Source: an uncultured Pantoea sp. | Lineage (GTDB): Bacteria > Pseudomonadota > Gammaproteobacteria > Enterobacterales > Enterobacteriaceae | Direction of reading: 5' to 3' | DNA: 64,000 bases | Assembly: GCA_913778495.1 (NCBI GenBank) | Contig: CAJYVD010000013.1 | Coordinates: 124,001 to 188,000 of the forward strand | In this document: positions 38,252 to 47,461 of the stretch, in pieces | Numbering within the stretch: position 1 is the first letter of the stretch | Layout: the number at the start of each line of letters is the position of its first letter | Position numbers and translations under genes: made by a program | The notes under the pieces: generated by a model | What the model saw: the letters and a program-made list of their open reading frames with translations, nothing else | Database searches by the model: none | What the model was told of the DNA's origin: nothing

Positions 38252-38566
38252 ATGAAGTTTTTCAACGTCGTTGCAAGTTTTTTAATGGCCGCAATGGTCG
38301 CGCTAACCTTAAGCGCATGTGCGCCAACGGCTACCAAAGAGGGCACAGGCGGTTACATTGATGACACCGTCGTAACAACGAAAGTTAAAGCACAGCTATT
38401 AAAAGATGAGTCGTTGAAATCTACCGAAATCAATGTCGAAACCTTTAAAGGCAAGGTCCAACTCAGCGGTTTCGTAAGTTCACCGCAGATGGCCAACCGC
38501 GCCGTGGCCGTAACGCGCAGCGTGCCGGGCGTGCGTGCCGTTGTGAACAATATGCAAATCAAGTAA
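38252..38566 (+). CDS. BON-domain lipoprotein
   Basis: The 104-residue product has a lipoprotein signal ending in LSAC (Cys23) and then one BON domain: DDTVVTTKVKAQLLKDESL, NVETFKGKVQLSGFVSS and VPGVRAVVNNMQIK. BON domains bind phospholipid; relatives include OsmY and DolP. GGGAGATAACC precedes the ATG. It is monocistronic, followed by a 13-bp perfect hairpin. No ortholog in the E. coli locus. Function in envelope stress is an inference. Confidence 0.85.
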   Translation: MKFFNVVASFLMAAMVALTLSACAPTATKEGTGGYIDDTVVTTKVKAQLLKDESLKSTEINVETFKGKVQLSGFVSSPQMANRAVAVTRSVPGVRAVVNNMQIK

Positions 38567-38577
38567 ATCCATTATGC

Positions 38578-38610
38578 CTCGTATCGGGCGGCGCGCACGC
38601 CCGATACGAG
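38578..38610. terminator. Bidirectional hairpin between BON lipoprotein gene and ompW
   Basis: CTCGTATCGGGCG and CGCCCGATACGAG form a perfect 13-bp stem with a 7-base loop between the convergent genes; no clear T-run. Confidence 0.7.
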
Positions 38611-38618
38611 CATGCCCA

Positions 38619-39251
38619 TCAGAAACGATATCCCACACCAAAGAAGAATACCCACGGATCGATGCGTGTATGAATGGTCTGCTGATCGCCCCCAGCCTTG
38701 AATTTCACATCCGTATCAATATCCATGTACCAGAGCGAGGCATTAAGCATCCAGTCGCGATTGATTTGATAATCCAGTCCCACCTGCCCCGCCGCGCCCC
38801 ATGAATCCTTTACGCTCAAATCGCTCAGCCCAGCGTCCTGACCGGTTTGATTGAATTTTGCGTCATAGAAGGTGGTGTAGTTAAGGCCTACGCCCACGTA
38901 GGGACGCGCCGCACTGTTGCTGTCGAAAAAGTAGTACTGCGCCATAAGCGTTGGCGGCAGCTGGCGTACCGTAGCCAGATTTCCAGTAGGGCCAAGGCCA
39001 ACTTTATGACGAAACGGCGTGGCTGCCAGCAGCTCAACCCCCACATTGTCCGTTGCCATCCAGGTCAACGTCAGGCCGAGCTGCGTGTCGTTACTGACCG
39101 AAAAGCCGCCCATCCCCAACACATTGTCGGACCCTTCCGTTGGGCGCACCGTAGCGCTGCCGGCACGCATAAAAAAATCACCCGCTTGGTGGGCAAGTAC
39201 CCCTTGCGGAATGGTCAAGGCTACCAATAGCGCCGCTTTTCCCAGTTTCAT
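38619..39251 (-). CDS. ompW: Outer membrane protein OmpW
   Basis: OmpW is an eight-stranded outer-membrane barrel. The 210-residue precursor has a signal peptide cut after VLA (residue 20), then AGDFFMRAGSATVRPTEGS, and ends in an aromatic VGYRF, the BAM signal. LPPTLMAQYYFFD and RPYVGVGLNYTTFYD are typical OmpW text. AAAGGAGT precedes the ATG. A perfect FNR box lies about 115 bases upstream. Confidence 0.94.
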   Translation of the reverse strand: MKLGKAALLVALTIPQGVLAHQAGDFFMRAGSATVRPTEGSDNVLGMGGFSVSNDTQLGLTLTWMATDNVGVELLAATPFRHKVGLGPTGNLATVRQLPPTLMAQYYFFDSNSAARPYVGVGLNYTTFYDAKFNQTGQDAGLSDLSVKDSWGAAGQVGLDYQINRDWMLNASLWYMDIDTDVKFKAGGDQQTIHTRIDPWVFFFGVGYRF

Positions 39252-39365
39252 TCATACTCCTTTGACAACGTTCAAATGGCAGGGTGTTTGCGGCAGAGTT
39301 TTTACGCCATTCATACGCAAAGGTCACTGGGTAAAGAGAAAATTAACTCCTTAAAAAACAATCCA

Positions 39366-39379
39366 TTGATACAGATCAA
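39366..39379. promoter_or_regulatory. FNR-type box upstream of ompW
   Basis: TTGATACAGATCAA is a perfect match to the FNR consensus TTGATnnnnATCAA. E. coli ompW is FNR-regulated. The site lies between ompW (divergent) and the cysteine-cluster gene, so either may be a target. Confidence 0.72.
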
Positions 39380-39493
39380 CTTTACGCGTCTCTGCGCCGT
39401 AAAAAATTCCCTTGCGCAAATCAAGCGGCGTGATTATTTTGCTTTTCCCTATGGTGATTTTGGTTCGATGCCCCAGGAGTGGCGGGCGATCAG

Positions 39494-39910
39494 ATGAGCG
39501 AATTAACGAATCCTTGTATGACCTGTGGCGCCTGCTGCGCCCATTTTCGCGTCTCTTTTTACTGGGCTGAAGCCGAAGATGCGGGCGGCTGCGTGCCGGT
39601 GGAACTCACTGAGCCACTTAGCCTGTTGATGCGTAACATGCGCGGGACGAATGACCGCCAGCCACGCTGTGTGGCGCTTCAGGGTGAAGTCGGCGGGTGC
39701 GTCTCCTGCGGGATCTACGCGCAGCGCCCGTCACCGTGCCGGGAATTTGCCATGTCCGGCGAGCAAGGCGTGCCGAATGACGCCTGCGATCGTGCGCGTG
39801 CGCGTCACGGTCTGCCGCCGCTTTTTACGCCATCTTTACCTGAGATGACAGAAAGTTATGGCTTTTCAGGTGCCAGCTCGCCCGTAGAACATGTACAATC
39901 GCCGGGTTAA
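39494..39910 (+). CDS. YkgJ-family cysteine cluster protein
   Basis: The 138-residue protein has the CMTCGACC motif (residues 8-15) and a second cysteine cluster [25 protein letters not shown], characteristic of the YkgJ/UPF0153 family that likely binds zinc or an iron-sulfur cluster. Function unknown. ATG 39494 gives the natural start of the family; AGGAG lies rather far (14 bases) upstream. The stop codon lies inside a hairpin. Confidence 0.82.
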   Translation: MSELTNPCMTCGACCAHFRVSFYWAEAEDAGGCVPVELTEPLSLLMRNMRGTNDRQPRCVALQGEVGGCVSCGIYAQRPSPCREFAMSGEQGVPNDACDRARARHGLPPLFTPSLPEMTESYGFSGASSPVEHVQSPG

Positions 39911-39919
39911 TTTACCCGG
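39902..39919 (+). terminator. Hairpin over the YkgJ-family stop codon
   Basis: CCGGGT and ACCCGG flank a 6-base loop holding the stop codon, followed by TTTCTT; a plausible weak terminator or attenuator before yciC. Confidence 0.5.
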
Positions 39920-39937
39920 TTTCTTCAAGGAGAGTAC

Positions 39938-40672
39938 ATGTCTATCACGGCAAGTTCGTTATACCGTGACACAGGAAATTTCTTCCGCCATCAGCTCATT
40001 ACCATCGTGCTGATGGCGCTTCTGACCTCGTTTATCACGGTGATTGTCGGTCATGCCTTAACGCCGGGTCAGGAGCAGCTTTCGCTGCTCGGCCAGACAG
40101 ACGATAGCGCGACTTCCCTGTTTGATTTGGTGCAAAGCATGACGCCGGAACAACAGCGCGTACTGCTGCGCGCCTCGGCGGCGGGCACGCTGGCGGCGCT
40201 CATTGGCAATACGCTATTACTGGGTGGGATGCTGAGCCTGATCCCCTTGGTCTCCAGCGGTCAACGCATCAGCGCACTGCGCGCTATCGGGGCTTCGGCC
40301 CCGCTGCTGCCGAAGCTGCTGCTGCAAACCTTCCTGATTACGCTGCTGGTACAGTTAGGCTTTATGGTACTCATGGTGCCGGGCGTGATCCTGGCGATTC
40401 TGCTGTCGCTGGCGCCGGTGATGCTGGCAAGTGAGAAAAAAGGCGTGATTGGCGCAATGCGCGCCAGCACGGGCCTGGCATGGAAAAACGTCAAGCTAAT
40501 TGCCCCCGCCATCGTGCTATGGTTGCTGGCGAAAATCGTGTTGTTGTTCCTGATTTCGAGCATCACGGTGCTGCCAGCCAACATCGCCTCTGTCGTTATG
40601 AACGCGGTAGGTAATGTGATCTCCGCGCTGCTGATTATTTATTTGTACCGTCTCTATATGCTGGTACGTTAA
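39938..40672 (+). CDS. yciC: UPF0259 inner-membrane protein YciC
   Basis: The 244-residue protein is polytopic, with six hydrophobic segments and the YciC text [20 protein letters not shown] at the start. A strong AAGGAGAG site lies before the ATG. In E. coli it heads yciC-yciB-yciA, as here. The role is uncertain. Confidence 0.92.
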   Translation: MSITASSLYRDTGNFFRHQLITIVLMALLTSFITVIVGHALTPGQEQLSLLGQTDDSATSLFDLVQSMTPEQQRVLLRASAAGTLAALIGNTLLLGGMLSLIPLVSSGQRISALRAIGASAPLLPKLLLQTFLITLLVQLGFMVLMVPGVILAILLSLAPVMLASEKKGVIGAMRASTGLAWKNVKLIAPAIVLWLLAKIVLLFLISSITVLPANIASVVMNAVGNVISALLIIYLYRLYMLVR

Positions 40673-40677
40673 TCGCT

Positions 40678-40699
40678 AAGGCGCTCATCCGGGCGCCTT
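40678..40699 (+). terminator. Weak terminator-like hairpin between yciC and yciB
   Basis: AAGGCGC and GCGCCTT form a 7-bp stem with an 8-base loop followed by TA; probably an attenuator. Confidence 0.45.
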
Positions 40700-40731
40700 T
40701 ACTGAATGCTCCTGTCCAGACTGGAAATGCT

Positions 40732-41271
40732 ATGAAGCAGTTACTTGATTTTCTTCCCTTGGTGGTTTTCTTTATTTTTTACAAGCTTTACGACATCTAT
40801 GTTGCTTCCGGCGCACTGGTGGTGGCGACCGGCCTCGCGCTGATCGCGAGCTGGCTGCTGTATCGTAAGTTAGAGAAAATGACCCTCTTCACCTTTGTGC
40901 TGGTTGCCGTATTTGGCACCCTCACTTGGGCGTTACGCAATGCAGAGTTCATCAAGTGGAAAGTGACGGTGATCTACTCTCTGTTTGCTCTGGCGCTCCT
41001 CTATAGCCAATGGTTTATGAAACAACCGCTGATTCAAACCATGCTGGGTAAAGAGTTACAGCTGCCTTCTCACGTATGGCGTCGCCTTAACGTCGCCTGG
41101 GCCGCCTTCTTTTTCGCCTGTGGCCTGGCGAACATTTACGTGGCGTTCTGGATGCCACAAGATGTCTGGGTTAATTTCAAAGTGTTTGGCCTCACCGGTC
41201 TGACGCTGCTGTTTACGCTGGTTAGCGGCGTTTACATTTGGCGGAACATGCCGCCGCAAGAACAAAAATAA
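40732..41271 (+). CDS. yciB: Inner-membrane septation/cell envelope protein YciB (IspZ)
   Basis: The 179-residue protein has five hydrophobic helices, starting [20 protein letters not shown], with [20 protein letters not shown] and [20 protein letters not shown] near the end. This is the intracellular septation protein A family, which affects elongation and division. It lies 53 bases before yciA. Confidence 0.95.
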   Translation: MKQLLDFLPLVVFFIFYKLYDIYVASGALVVATGLALIASWLLYRKLEKMTLFTFVLVAVFGTLTWALRNAEFIKWKVTVIYSLFALALLYSQWFMKQPLIQTMLGKELQLPSHVWRRLNVAWAAFFFACGLANIYVAFWMPQDVWVNFKVFGLTGLTLLFTLVSGVYIWRNMPPQEQK

Positions 41272-41323
41272 AACTTCTGCCCGACGCGTTCGGGCATCTT
41301 CTCACCTGCAAAAGAATTGAGCG

Positions 41324-41740
41324 ATGGACGAAAAACATAAGCTGCCGCAAGGCGAAATGGTTTTACGCACGCTGGCAATGCCAGCCGATACCAATGCCAA
41401 CGGTGATATTTTTGGCGGCTGGTTGATGTCACAAATGGACATGGGCGGCGCGATTATGGCGAAAGAGATCGCCGAGGGACGCGTCGTCACCGTGCGAGTG
41501 GATGGTATGACGTTCCTCAAGCCGGTGGCGGTGGGAGATGTAGTGAGCTGCCATGCGCACTGTTTGAAAACCGGCAACAGCTCAATGACCATCAATGTGC
41601 AAGTGTGGATCAAGAAAGTGTCATCTGAGCCTATCGGACAAACCTATTGCGCCACTGAGGCGGTATTTGTCTATGTCGCCGTTGATAACACGGGTAAATC
41701 ACGCCCCCTGCCGATCGCTAAAGCTAACCTTACCCACTAA
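41324..41740 (+). CDS. yciA: Acyl-CoA thioesterase YciA
   Basis: The 138-residue hotdog-fold enzyme has ADTNANGDIFGGWLMSQMD near 20 (catalytic Asp) and RVDGMTFLKPVAVGDVV. E. coli YciA hydrolyses a wide range of acyl-CoAs. It is convergent with tonB across a strong terminator. Confidence 0.95.
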   Translation: MDEKHKLPQGEMVLRTLAMPADTNANGDIFGGWLMSQMDMGGAIMAKEIAEGRVVTVRVDGMTFLKPVAVGDVVSCHAHCLKTGNSSMTINVQVWIKKVSSEPIGQTYCATEAVFVYVAVDNTGKSRPLPIAKANLTH

Positions 41741-41747
41741 TATCTCG

Positions 41748-41775
41748 AAAAAAAGCGGCCATTGGCCGCTTTTTC
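41748..41775. terminator. Bidirectional terminator between yciA and tonB
   Basis: AAAAAGCGGCC and GGCCGCTTTTT form a long stem with a 3-base loop and T-runs on both strands. Confidence 0.92.
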
Positions 41776-41783
41776 CGTTCACC

Positions 41784-42536
41784 TCACTCGATATTCGCCC
41801 CACCGTTAAGGCGGAAGACAATATTCATGGTCAATCCGCTGCCCGGATGCCCCGGCTGATAGCGCCACTTTTTCATGGCGCTTTTAACTTCACGCTCAAA
41901 CATGTTGCTCGGCGAGGCCGAGAGCACTTCGATGTTGTCCACACGCCCGTCGCTGTCTACATCAAACTTGACCCGCACCTTACCTTCAATGCGCAATGCC
42001 ATGGCACGCGCTGGGTAAGCCGGTTTACTTACCGCGATGGCTTTTGGCCCTTCTGACACTGCTGGTGTCGGCGTCGCTGCCGGGGTTGTTTTCGGGGCCG
42101 TCGCCGGACGCGACTGCTGCGGCTGCGTTTCCTGCTTAAACGGATTAGCCTGCGGCTGCGGCTTCACCGTTTTGTGCGGCTTTGGCTCCGCTTTCTTTTC
42201 AGGTTTGGGCTTAGGCTTTGGTTTGGGTTCCGGCTTTGGTTCCGGTTTGGGTATAGGAACCGGCTCCGCTTTAGGCGGGTCCGGTGTCACCTGCGGATCG
42301 GATTTCGCTTCAGGTTCAGGTGCCGGTTCTGGCTGCGTTTGCGGCGCGGGCTCCGGCGCCGGCTGGACCTCCGGGGCAACCATCGTTACCGTAATAGGCT
42401 GCGAAGCATTGGGCACTTTAATGGTCTGATGAAACGAAGCATACAGAATGCCTGCGATCACCGCGCCGTGAAGCGCGACGGAAAGCAGCATTGAAACAGG
42501 CGTTCGGGCAGGAAATGGCGTGGTCAACGTCGTCAT
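41784..42536 (-). CDS. tonB: Energy transducer TonB
   Basis: TonB links the proton gradient via ExbBD to outer-membrane siderophore and B12 receptors. The protein has an N-terminal membrane anchor (SVALHGAVIAGILYASFH), a long proline-rich rod of repeated Pro-Glu and Pro-Lys pairs (for example KPEPKPEPKPKPKPKPEKKA), and the C-terminal domain with YPARAMALRIEGKVRVKFDV and RYQPGHPGSG. I start at the ATG at 42536 (250 residues), the site aligned to E. coli TonB; in-frame ATGs at 42545 and 42551 are alternatives. Confidence 0.93.
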   Translation of the reverse strand: MTTLTTPFPARTPVSMLLSVALHGAVIAGILYASFHQTIKVPNASQPITVTMVAPEVQPAPEPAPQTQPEPAPEPEAKSDPQVTPDPPKAEPVPIPKPEPKPEPKPKPKPKPEKKAEPKPHKTVKPQPQANPFKQETQPQQSRPATAPKTTPAATPTPAVSEGPKAIAVSKPAYPARAMALRIEGKVRVKFDVDSDGRVDNIEVLSASPSNMFEREVKSAMKKWRYQPGHPGSGLTMNIVFRLNGGANIE

Positions 42537-42564
42537 ATCAGTCATTTTCATTGAGTGAAGCAGC

Positions 42565-42587
42565 GATTTTAAATGCAAATAGCAATC
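42565..42587 (-). promoter_or_regulatory. tonB promoter region with Fur-like palindrome
   Basis: On the minus strand the 23 bases contain GATTGC-TATTTGC-ATTTAAAATC, nearly the same as the Fur-bound tonB promoter of E. coli, including the -10-like TTTAAAAT. Confidence 0.65.
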
Positions 42588-42737
42588 AGTTTCAACTGGC
42601 GATGTGATTGGCGCTGACGCAGTGCTTTAACCACAGTTGCGCTTTCGTCAAAGGCGCTTATCTTTCGTTTGCACTCTGATTTGCGATCACTTAACGTGTT
42701 CCGCAATTTCGGCAAGTCAAACGGGAGTGCCCCCATC

Positions 42738-43034
42738 GTGCTGTATGTTATCTACGCGGAAGATACCGCAGATTCTCTGGAAAAACGCAATTCTGTGCGC
42801 CCGGCGCATCTCGCCCGTCTGCAACTGCTGCAGGACGAAGGACGTTTGATTGCCGCAGGACCACTGCCGGCAGTGGACAGCAACGATCCCGGCCCGGCGG
42901 GCTTTACCGGTTCGGTGATTATCGCGGAATTTTCGTCTCTGGAGACCGCGCAGTCGTGGGCCAATGACGATCCTTACATCGCCGCTGGCGTGTACGAAAA
43001 AGTCTCGGTAAAACCGTTCAAGCGCGTATTTTAA
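42738..43034 (+). CDS. yciI: YciI-like protein (muconolactone-isomerase fold)
   Basis: The 98-residue protein matches E. coli YciI throughout: [46 protein letters not shown]. Function unknown, though the fold resembles 2-hydroxymuconate and muconolactone isomerases. The start is GTG at 42738 (GGGAG upstream), equal in position to E. coli; the frame extends further upstream without support. It is divergent from tonB. Confidence 0.93.
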   Translation: MLYVIYAEDTADSLEKRNSVRPAHLARLQLLQDEGRLIAAGPLPAVDSNDPGPAGFTGSVIIAEFSSLETAQSWANDDPYIAAGVYEKVSVKPFKRVF

Positions 43035-43035
43035 A

Positions 43036-43209
43036 ATGTGGCTGTCGCTCTGCTTGCTGATTACCGCGCTGGCGCTGGTTGCCCGCGCGGTTTGGCTATG
43101 GCGGCAGCAAGGCTGGCGTGCTCGCCGTCAGCACATCGTTATGCTCATAGTGCTGGCCGCCGCGCTGCAAACCATCAACATTGTGCTGATGCTCCGCAGC
43201 GCACATTGA
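43036..43209 (+). CDS. 57-residue membrane protein in operon with yciI
   Basis: A 58-codon frame starts 1 base after the yciI stop and reads MWLSLCLLITALALVARAVW and on to a second hydrophobic stretch HIVMLIVLAAALQTINIVLM, with a basic loop RQQGWRARRQ between. Two membrane helices in a hairpin are expected. Tight coupling to yciI supports expression. I do not recognise the family, and E. coli has no equivalent here. The end is close to the convergent yciY stop. Confidence 0.65.
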   Translation: MWLSLCLLITALALVARAVWLWRQQGWRARRQHIVMLIVLAAALQTINIVLMLRSAH

Positions 43210-43219
43210 TGGCCGGGCG

Positions 43220-43393
43220 CTACAGATTCTGAGTAATAAACAGAATTGATCGGCGATGATGCTGCGCGACTTGATGACGAATAGCGTGGATACGTTTGTA
43301 CCGTCGTGATTGCCCCTCTAACCAGCGCGATCGCCGGCGATGCACCTGACGTAACATTCTCCAGCGCGCCACTTCATTTCGGCTTCGTCTCAT
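43220..43393 (-). CDS. yciY: YciY family protein
   Basis: The 57-residue highly basic product begins MRRSRNEVARWRMLRQVHRR and continues SRWLEGQSRR, matching E. coli YciY (MKRSRTEVGRWRMQRQASRR). CAGGAGAG lies 5 bases before the ATG at 43393. It is antisense to the upstream area of cls and lies between yciI and cls as in E. coli. Function unknown; the Arg content suggests nucleic-acid binding or misnaming as a leader. Confidence 0.88.
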   Translation of the reverse strand: MRRSRNEVARWRMLRQVHRRRSRWLEGQSRRYKRIHAIRHQVAQHHRRSILFITQNL

Positions 43394-43556
43394 CACACTC
43401 TCCTGAACAGGCTAAACTCGGCTGGCATTATAAGGATCTGTTGGCAAATCCCCAATCGAAAAGCATCATCGCGTTGTCATGCTGGAGAAAAGGTTTCCCT
43501 CCCCTGCGCCAACACGTAAACTTCGCACATCGATGCGCGAACAGGATGTCCACTGA

Positions 43557-45017
43557 ATGACCACATTTTATACGCTTATCAGCTGGTTGCTGCTGTTCGG
43601 CTACTGGTTGCTGATTGCGGGCGTGACGCTGCGCATCCTGATGAAACGGCGCGCTGTTACGTCTGCCATGGCTTGGCTACTGATCATTTATATTCTGCCG
43701 CTTGTGGGCATCATTGCGTATCTCTCCTTTGGCGAACTGCACTTGGGCAAACGGCGCGCTGAACGGGCCCGCACAATGTGGCCTTCTACCGCGAAGTGGC
43801 TCAGCGAACTCCGTCAGTGTCGGCACATCTTTGCTACGGAGCACAGCGACGTAGCCCGCTCGCTGTTCGACCTGTGTCGGCATCGTCAGGGCATCGCTGG
43901 CGTCAAGGGCAATCAGCTTCAGCTTCTGACCAGCACCGATGATGTGATGCATGCGCTGATCCGCGACATTCAGCTGGCACGCCATAATATTGAGATGGTG
44001 TTCTACATCTGGCAGCCCGGTGGCCTGGCGGACGACGTGGCCGAGTCGCTGATGGCCGCCTCGCGTCGCGGTGTGCACTGTCGCCTGATGCTTGACTCGG
44101 CAGGTAGCGTCACCTTCTTCCGCAGCCAGTGGCCCACGATGATGCGCAATGCCGGTATCGATGTGGTTGAAGCGCTGCAGGTCAGTCTGCTGCGCGTTTT
44201 CCTGCGGCGCATGGATCTACGCCAGCATCGCAAAGTGGTGCTGATTGACAATTACATCGCCTATACCGGCAGCATGAACCTGGTGGACCCGCGCTTCTTT
44301 AAACAAGAGGCGGGCGTAGGTCAATGGGTTGATTTGATGGCGCGTATGGAGGGGCCGGTCGCCACCACAATGGGGATTGTTTACGCCTGCGACTGGGAGA
44401 TTGAAACCGGAAAGCGGATTTTACCGCCGGCGCCGGATGCCAACATCATGCCGTTTGAGCAAGAGAGCGGCCATACCATTCAGGTCATCGCCTCGGGGCC
44501 CGGCTTCCCGGAAGATATGATCCATCAGGCGCTCCTCACCGCGGTTTACTCCGCGCGGCAGCAGCTCATCATGACCACGCCCTACTTCGTGCCCAGCGAT
44601 GATCTTCTCCATGCCATCTGTACCGCAGCGCTGCGCGGCGTTGAGGTCAGTATTATCGTACCGCGTCACAATGACTCGCTCCTGGTACGCTGGGCCAGCC
44701 GGGCGTTTTTCACCGAGCTGCTGGAGGCTGGCGTGAAAATCTATCAGTTCGAGGACGGGCTGCTGCATACCAAAAGCGTGCTGGTAGACGGTCAGCTCAG
44801 TTTAGTGGGCACGGTAAACCTCGATATGCGCAGCCTGTGGCTTAACTTTGAAATCACGCTGGTGGTTGACGATGATGGTTTTGGCAGCGACCTGGCCACG
44901 GTGCAGGATGACTATATCGCCCGCTCACGCCTGTTGGATGGGACGCGCTGGTCTAAACGTGCCTGGTGGCAGCGCATCGTCGAACGACTGTTTTACTTCT
45001 TTAGCCCTTTACTGTAA
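43557..45017 (+). CDS. clsA: Cardiolipin synthase A
   Basis: ClsA condenses two phosphatidylglycerols to cardiolipin in the inner membrane. The 486-residue protein has two N-terminal membrane helices and two phospholipase-D HKD motifs: [16 protein letters not shown] starting at His224 and [16 protein letters not shown] starting at His404. Length equals E. coli ClsA. No strong ribosome site is visible before ATG 43557. The gene lies 42 bases before yciU. Confidence 0.95.
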   Translation: MTTFYTLISWLLLFGYWLLIAGVTLRILMKRRAVTSAMAWLLIIYILPLVGIIAYLSFGELHLGKRRAERARTMWPSTAKWLSELRQCRHIFATEHSDVARSLFDLCRHRQGIAGVKGNQLQLLTSTDDVMHALIRDIQLARHNIEMVFYIWQPGGLADDVAESLMAASRRGVHCRLMLDSAGSVTFFRSQWPTMMRNAGIDVVEALQVSLLRVFLRRMDLRQHRKVVLIDNYIAYTGSMNLVDPRFFKQEAGVGQWVDLMARMEGPVATTMGIVYACDWEIETGKRILPPAPDANIMPFEQESGHTIQVIASGPGFPEDMIHQALLTAVYSARQQLIMTTPYFVPSDDLLHAICTAALRGVEVSIIVPRHNDSLLVRWASRAFFTELLEAGVKIYQFEDGLLHTKSVLVDGQLSLVGTVNLDMRSLWLNFEITLVVDDDGFGSDLATVQDDYIARSRLLDGTRWSKRAWWQRIVERLFYFFSPLL

Positions 45018-45059
45018 AACGAGCGGAAATATTAGCGCCCAAGGCACACAGGAACCACC

Positions 45060-45383
45060 ATGGATTTAAATAACCGCCTTACAGAAGATGAAACGCTGGA
45101 GCAGGCTTACGATATTTTTCTTGAACTGGCGGGTGACAATCTCGATCCAGCAGACATCATTCTGTTCAATTTACAGTTTGAAGAGCGCGGCGGCGCGGAG
45201 CTGTTCGATCCCTCTGAAGACTGGAATGAACACGTCGATTTCGACATAAACCCGGACTTTTTTGCCGAAGTGGTGATTGGCTTGGGGGACGCCGACGGCG
45301 AACCGATTACCGATGTGTTCGCGCGTGTGCTGCTATGCCGCGAGAAAGACCACAAGCTGTGCCATATTTTGTGGCGTGAATAA
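45060..45383 (+). CDS. yciU: YciU family acidic protein (UPF0263)
   Basis: The 107-residue acidic protein ([20 protein letters not shown], then [23 protein letters not shown] text and [17 protein letters not shown]) matches YciU/HI1450, a fold compared with double-stranded-DNA mimics. AGGA precedes the ATG. It sits after clsA, as in E. coli. Confidence 0.94.
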   Translation: MDLNNRLTEDETLEQAYDIFLELAGDNLDPADIILFNLQFEERGGAELFDPSEDWNEHVDFDINPDFFAEVVIGLGDADGEPITDVFARVLLCREKDHKLCHILWRE

Positions 45384-45396
45384 TCCGCTACATAAA

Positions 45397-45420
45397 AACG
45401 CCGGGCTTTTGCCCGGCGTT
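45397..45420 (+). terminator. Terminator of yciU
   Basis: AACGCCGGGC and GCCCGGCGTT form a perfect 10-bp stem around TTTT, followed by GTTATTTT; convergent with oppF. Confidence 0.85.
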
Positions 45421-45432
45421 GTTATTTTAGGC

Positions 45433-46437
45433 TTACAGCGGATCGACCTTCAGGCAGGAAACCGCGTGGCGGAAGCTGCCCTCCAGCAGAGGACGCGTTT
45501 TAGCGCACTCCGGCCCAGCGATGGGACAACGCGTGCGGAATACGCAACCCGACGGCGGATTGATCGGCGACGGTAATTCCCCTTCTAACAGCTGAATCTG
45601 CTTGTTTTTTTCCAGATCCGGATCGGGAATGGGCACAGCCGACATCAGCGCACGCGTGTAAGGATGCTGCGGATTGTTATACACCGCATCGTAGGTGCCC
45701 AGCTCTACGGCGTGACCGAGATACATCACCAGCACGCGATCGGAGATATGCTTCACTACCGCCAAATCGTGGGCGATAAAGATTAGTGACAGCCCCATTT
45801 CGCGCTGCAATTTTTGCAGCAGGTTCACCACCTGCGCCTGAATTGACACATCCAGCGCCGAGACCGGCTCATCACAGATGATCAGCTTAGGCTCAAGGAT
45901 CAGCGCGCGCGCGATACCAATGCGCTGGCACTGGCCACCAGAGAATTCGTGCGGATAGCGGTTGATAAGGTTAGGCAGCAAGCCCACCTTCATCATCATG
46001 GCTTTCACCTTCTCTTTCACCTCTCCCCGCGGCATCTTTGGGTAGTAGGTGCGCAGCGGCTCAGCAATGATGTCGCCAATGGTCATGCGCGGGTTGAGCG
46101 AGGCCAACGGATCTTGAAAGATCATTTGAATGTCGCTGCGCGCTTTGCGCCACTCTTCCGCGCTTTGCCCCAGCAGGTCGCGTCCCAGCCAGGCGACACG
46201 GCCGTCGGTGGCTTTCACCAAGCCAATGATGGCGCGCGCCAGCGTGGATTTACCGCATCCGGATTCGCCGACGACGCCCAGCGTTTCGCCTTCGTAAAGA
46301 CGCAGACTTACGCCATCCACGGCTTTCAAGGTTTTCAGTGGCTGCCAGAACCACTGTTTGCCGTCTTTGATATCAAAATGCACTTTGAGATCGGCAACCT
46401 CTAACAGCACTTTTTTCTCTTCAATTACGGTGCTCAT
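45433..46437 (-). CDS. oppF: Oligopeptide ABC transporter ATP-binding protein OppF
   Basis: OppF is one of two ATPases of the oligopeptide importer. The 334-residue protein has Walker A GESGCGKST, signature FSGGQCQRIGIARAL and Walker B LIICDEPVSALD. The C-terminal cysteine-bearing segment CVFRTRCPIAGPEC resembles the OppD/OppF iron-sulfur-like loop. It overlaps oppD by 4 bases (ATGA). Confidence 0.96.
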   Translation of the reverse strand: MSTVIEEKKVLLEVADLKVHFDIKDGKQWFWQPLKTLKAVDGVSLRLYEGETLGVVGESGCGKSTLARAIIGLVKATDGRVAWLGRDLLGQSAEEWRKARSDIQMIFQDPLASLNPRMTIGDIIAEPLRTYYPKMPRGEVKEKVKAMMMKVGLLPNLINRYPHEFSGGQCQRIGIARALILEPKLIICDEPVSALDVSIQAQVVNLLQKLQREMGLSLIFIAHDLAVVKHISDRVLVMYLGHAVELGTYDAVYNNPQHPYTRALMSAVPIPDPDLEKNKQIQLLEGELPSPINPPSGCVFRTRCPIAGPECAKTRPLLEGSFRHAVSCLKVDPL

Positions 46438-47450
46438 ACGAGTTCCTCCACCGGCTTAAAGCAGGCACGCAGGCGGCCTTCCGCAAAGGGCTCCAGCGGC
46501 GGTGATTTTGCACAGATATCCATGGCATAGGCGCAACGCGGCTGGAACGGGCAGCCCTGTGGCAGCCGCAGCAGGTTGGGTGGATTGCCAGGAATGGTCG
46601 CCAGCGACTCGCCCTCTGCGTCCAGACGCGGCACGGCGTTCAGCAAGCCGATAGAGTACGGATGCGCAGGCTGATAAAACACATCGCGCGCGCCACCGTA
46701 CTCCATGGTGCGCCCGGCGTACATGACCAGCACTTTGTCGCAGATACCGGCAACGACGCCCAGATCGTGAGTGATCATGATAATTGCGGTATTGAACTCG
46801 CGCTTCAGCTCGTTCAGCAGTGTCATGATCTGGGCCTGCACAGTCACGTCCAACGCGGTGGTCGGTTCGTCCGCGATCAACAGCTTGGGCCGGCACAGCA
46901 GCGCCATGGCGATCATGACGCGCTGGCGCATACCGCCTGAGAATTCATGCGGAAACATCTTCATGCGCTTGCGCGCCTCGGGCATTTTCACCGCATCCAG
47001 CATGCGCACCGACTCCTCAAAGGCCTGGGCGCTGTTCATGCCTTTATGCAGCTTCAGCACTTCCATCAGCTGTTCCCCCACCCGCATATAAGGGTTCAGC
47101 GACGTCATCGGATCCTGGAAAATCATCGCAATCTGCTCGGCGCGCAGCGTGTTGAGCTTGCTCTCAGGCAAGTTGAGGATCTCCTGACCATTAAACTTAG
47201 CCGAGCCGCCAATACGCCCGTTTTTCGCTAACAGTCCCATCAGCGCAAACGCGGTCTGCGATTTACCTGAACCGGATTCACCGACAATCCCCAGCGTTTG
47301 ACCGGTATGCAGCGAGAAATTGAGATCGTTAACCGCGGTGACGTCGCCGTCGTGGGTGCTGAAGGTCACGCGCAAATCTTTTACATCTAAAAGCAGGTTG
47401 CTGTTTCCCGCAGGTGCAGCCGCTTGAGGCTGAAATTCATGAGTCGTCAT
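46434..47450 (-). CDS. oppD: Oligopeptide ABC transporter ATP-binding protein OppD
   Basis: OppD (338 residues) has Walker A GESGSGKSQ, signature FSGGMRQRVMIAMAL and Walker B LLIADEPTTALD, with CPFQPRCAYAMDIC near the end. GGAGTTTCCCG precedes the ATG. It lies 11 bases after oppC and overlaps oppF by 4. Confidence 0.96.
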   Translation of the reverse strand: MTTHEFQPQAAAPAGNSNLLLDVKDLRVTFSTHDGDVTAVNDLNFSLHTGQTLGIVGESGSGKSQTAFALMGLLAKNGRIGGSAKFNGQEILNLPESKLNTLRAEQIAMIFQDPMTSLNPYMRVGEQLMEVLKLHKGMNSAQAFEESVRMLDAVKMPEARKRMKMFPHEFSGGMRQRVMIAMALLCRPKLLIADEPTTALDVTVQAQIMTLLNELKREFNTAIIMITHDLGVVAGICDKVLVMYAGRTMEYGGARDVFYQPAHPYSIGLLNAVPRLDAEGESLATIPGNPPNLLRLPQGCPFQPRCAYAMDICAKSPPLEPFAEGRLRACFKPVEELV

Positions 47451-47461
47451 CGGGAAACTCC

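Noticed and set aside
42173-42380. Frame of arginine/phenylalanine repeats over tonB on the plus strand
   Set aside because: It is the shadow of the Pro-Glu/Pro-Lys repeats of TonB, not a separate repeat protein.
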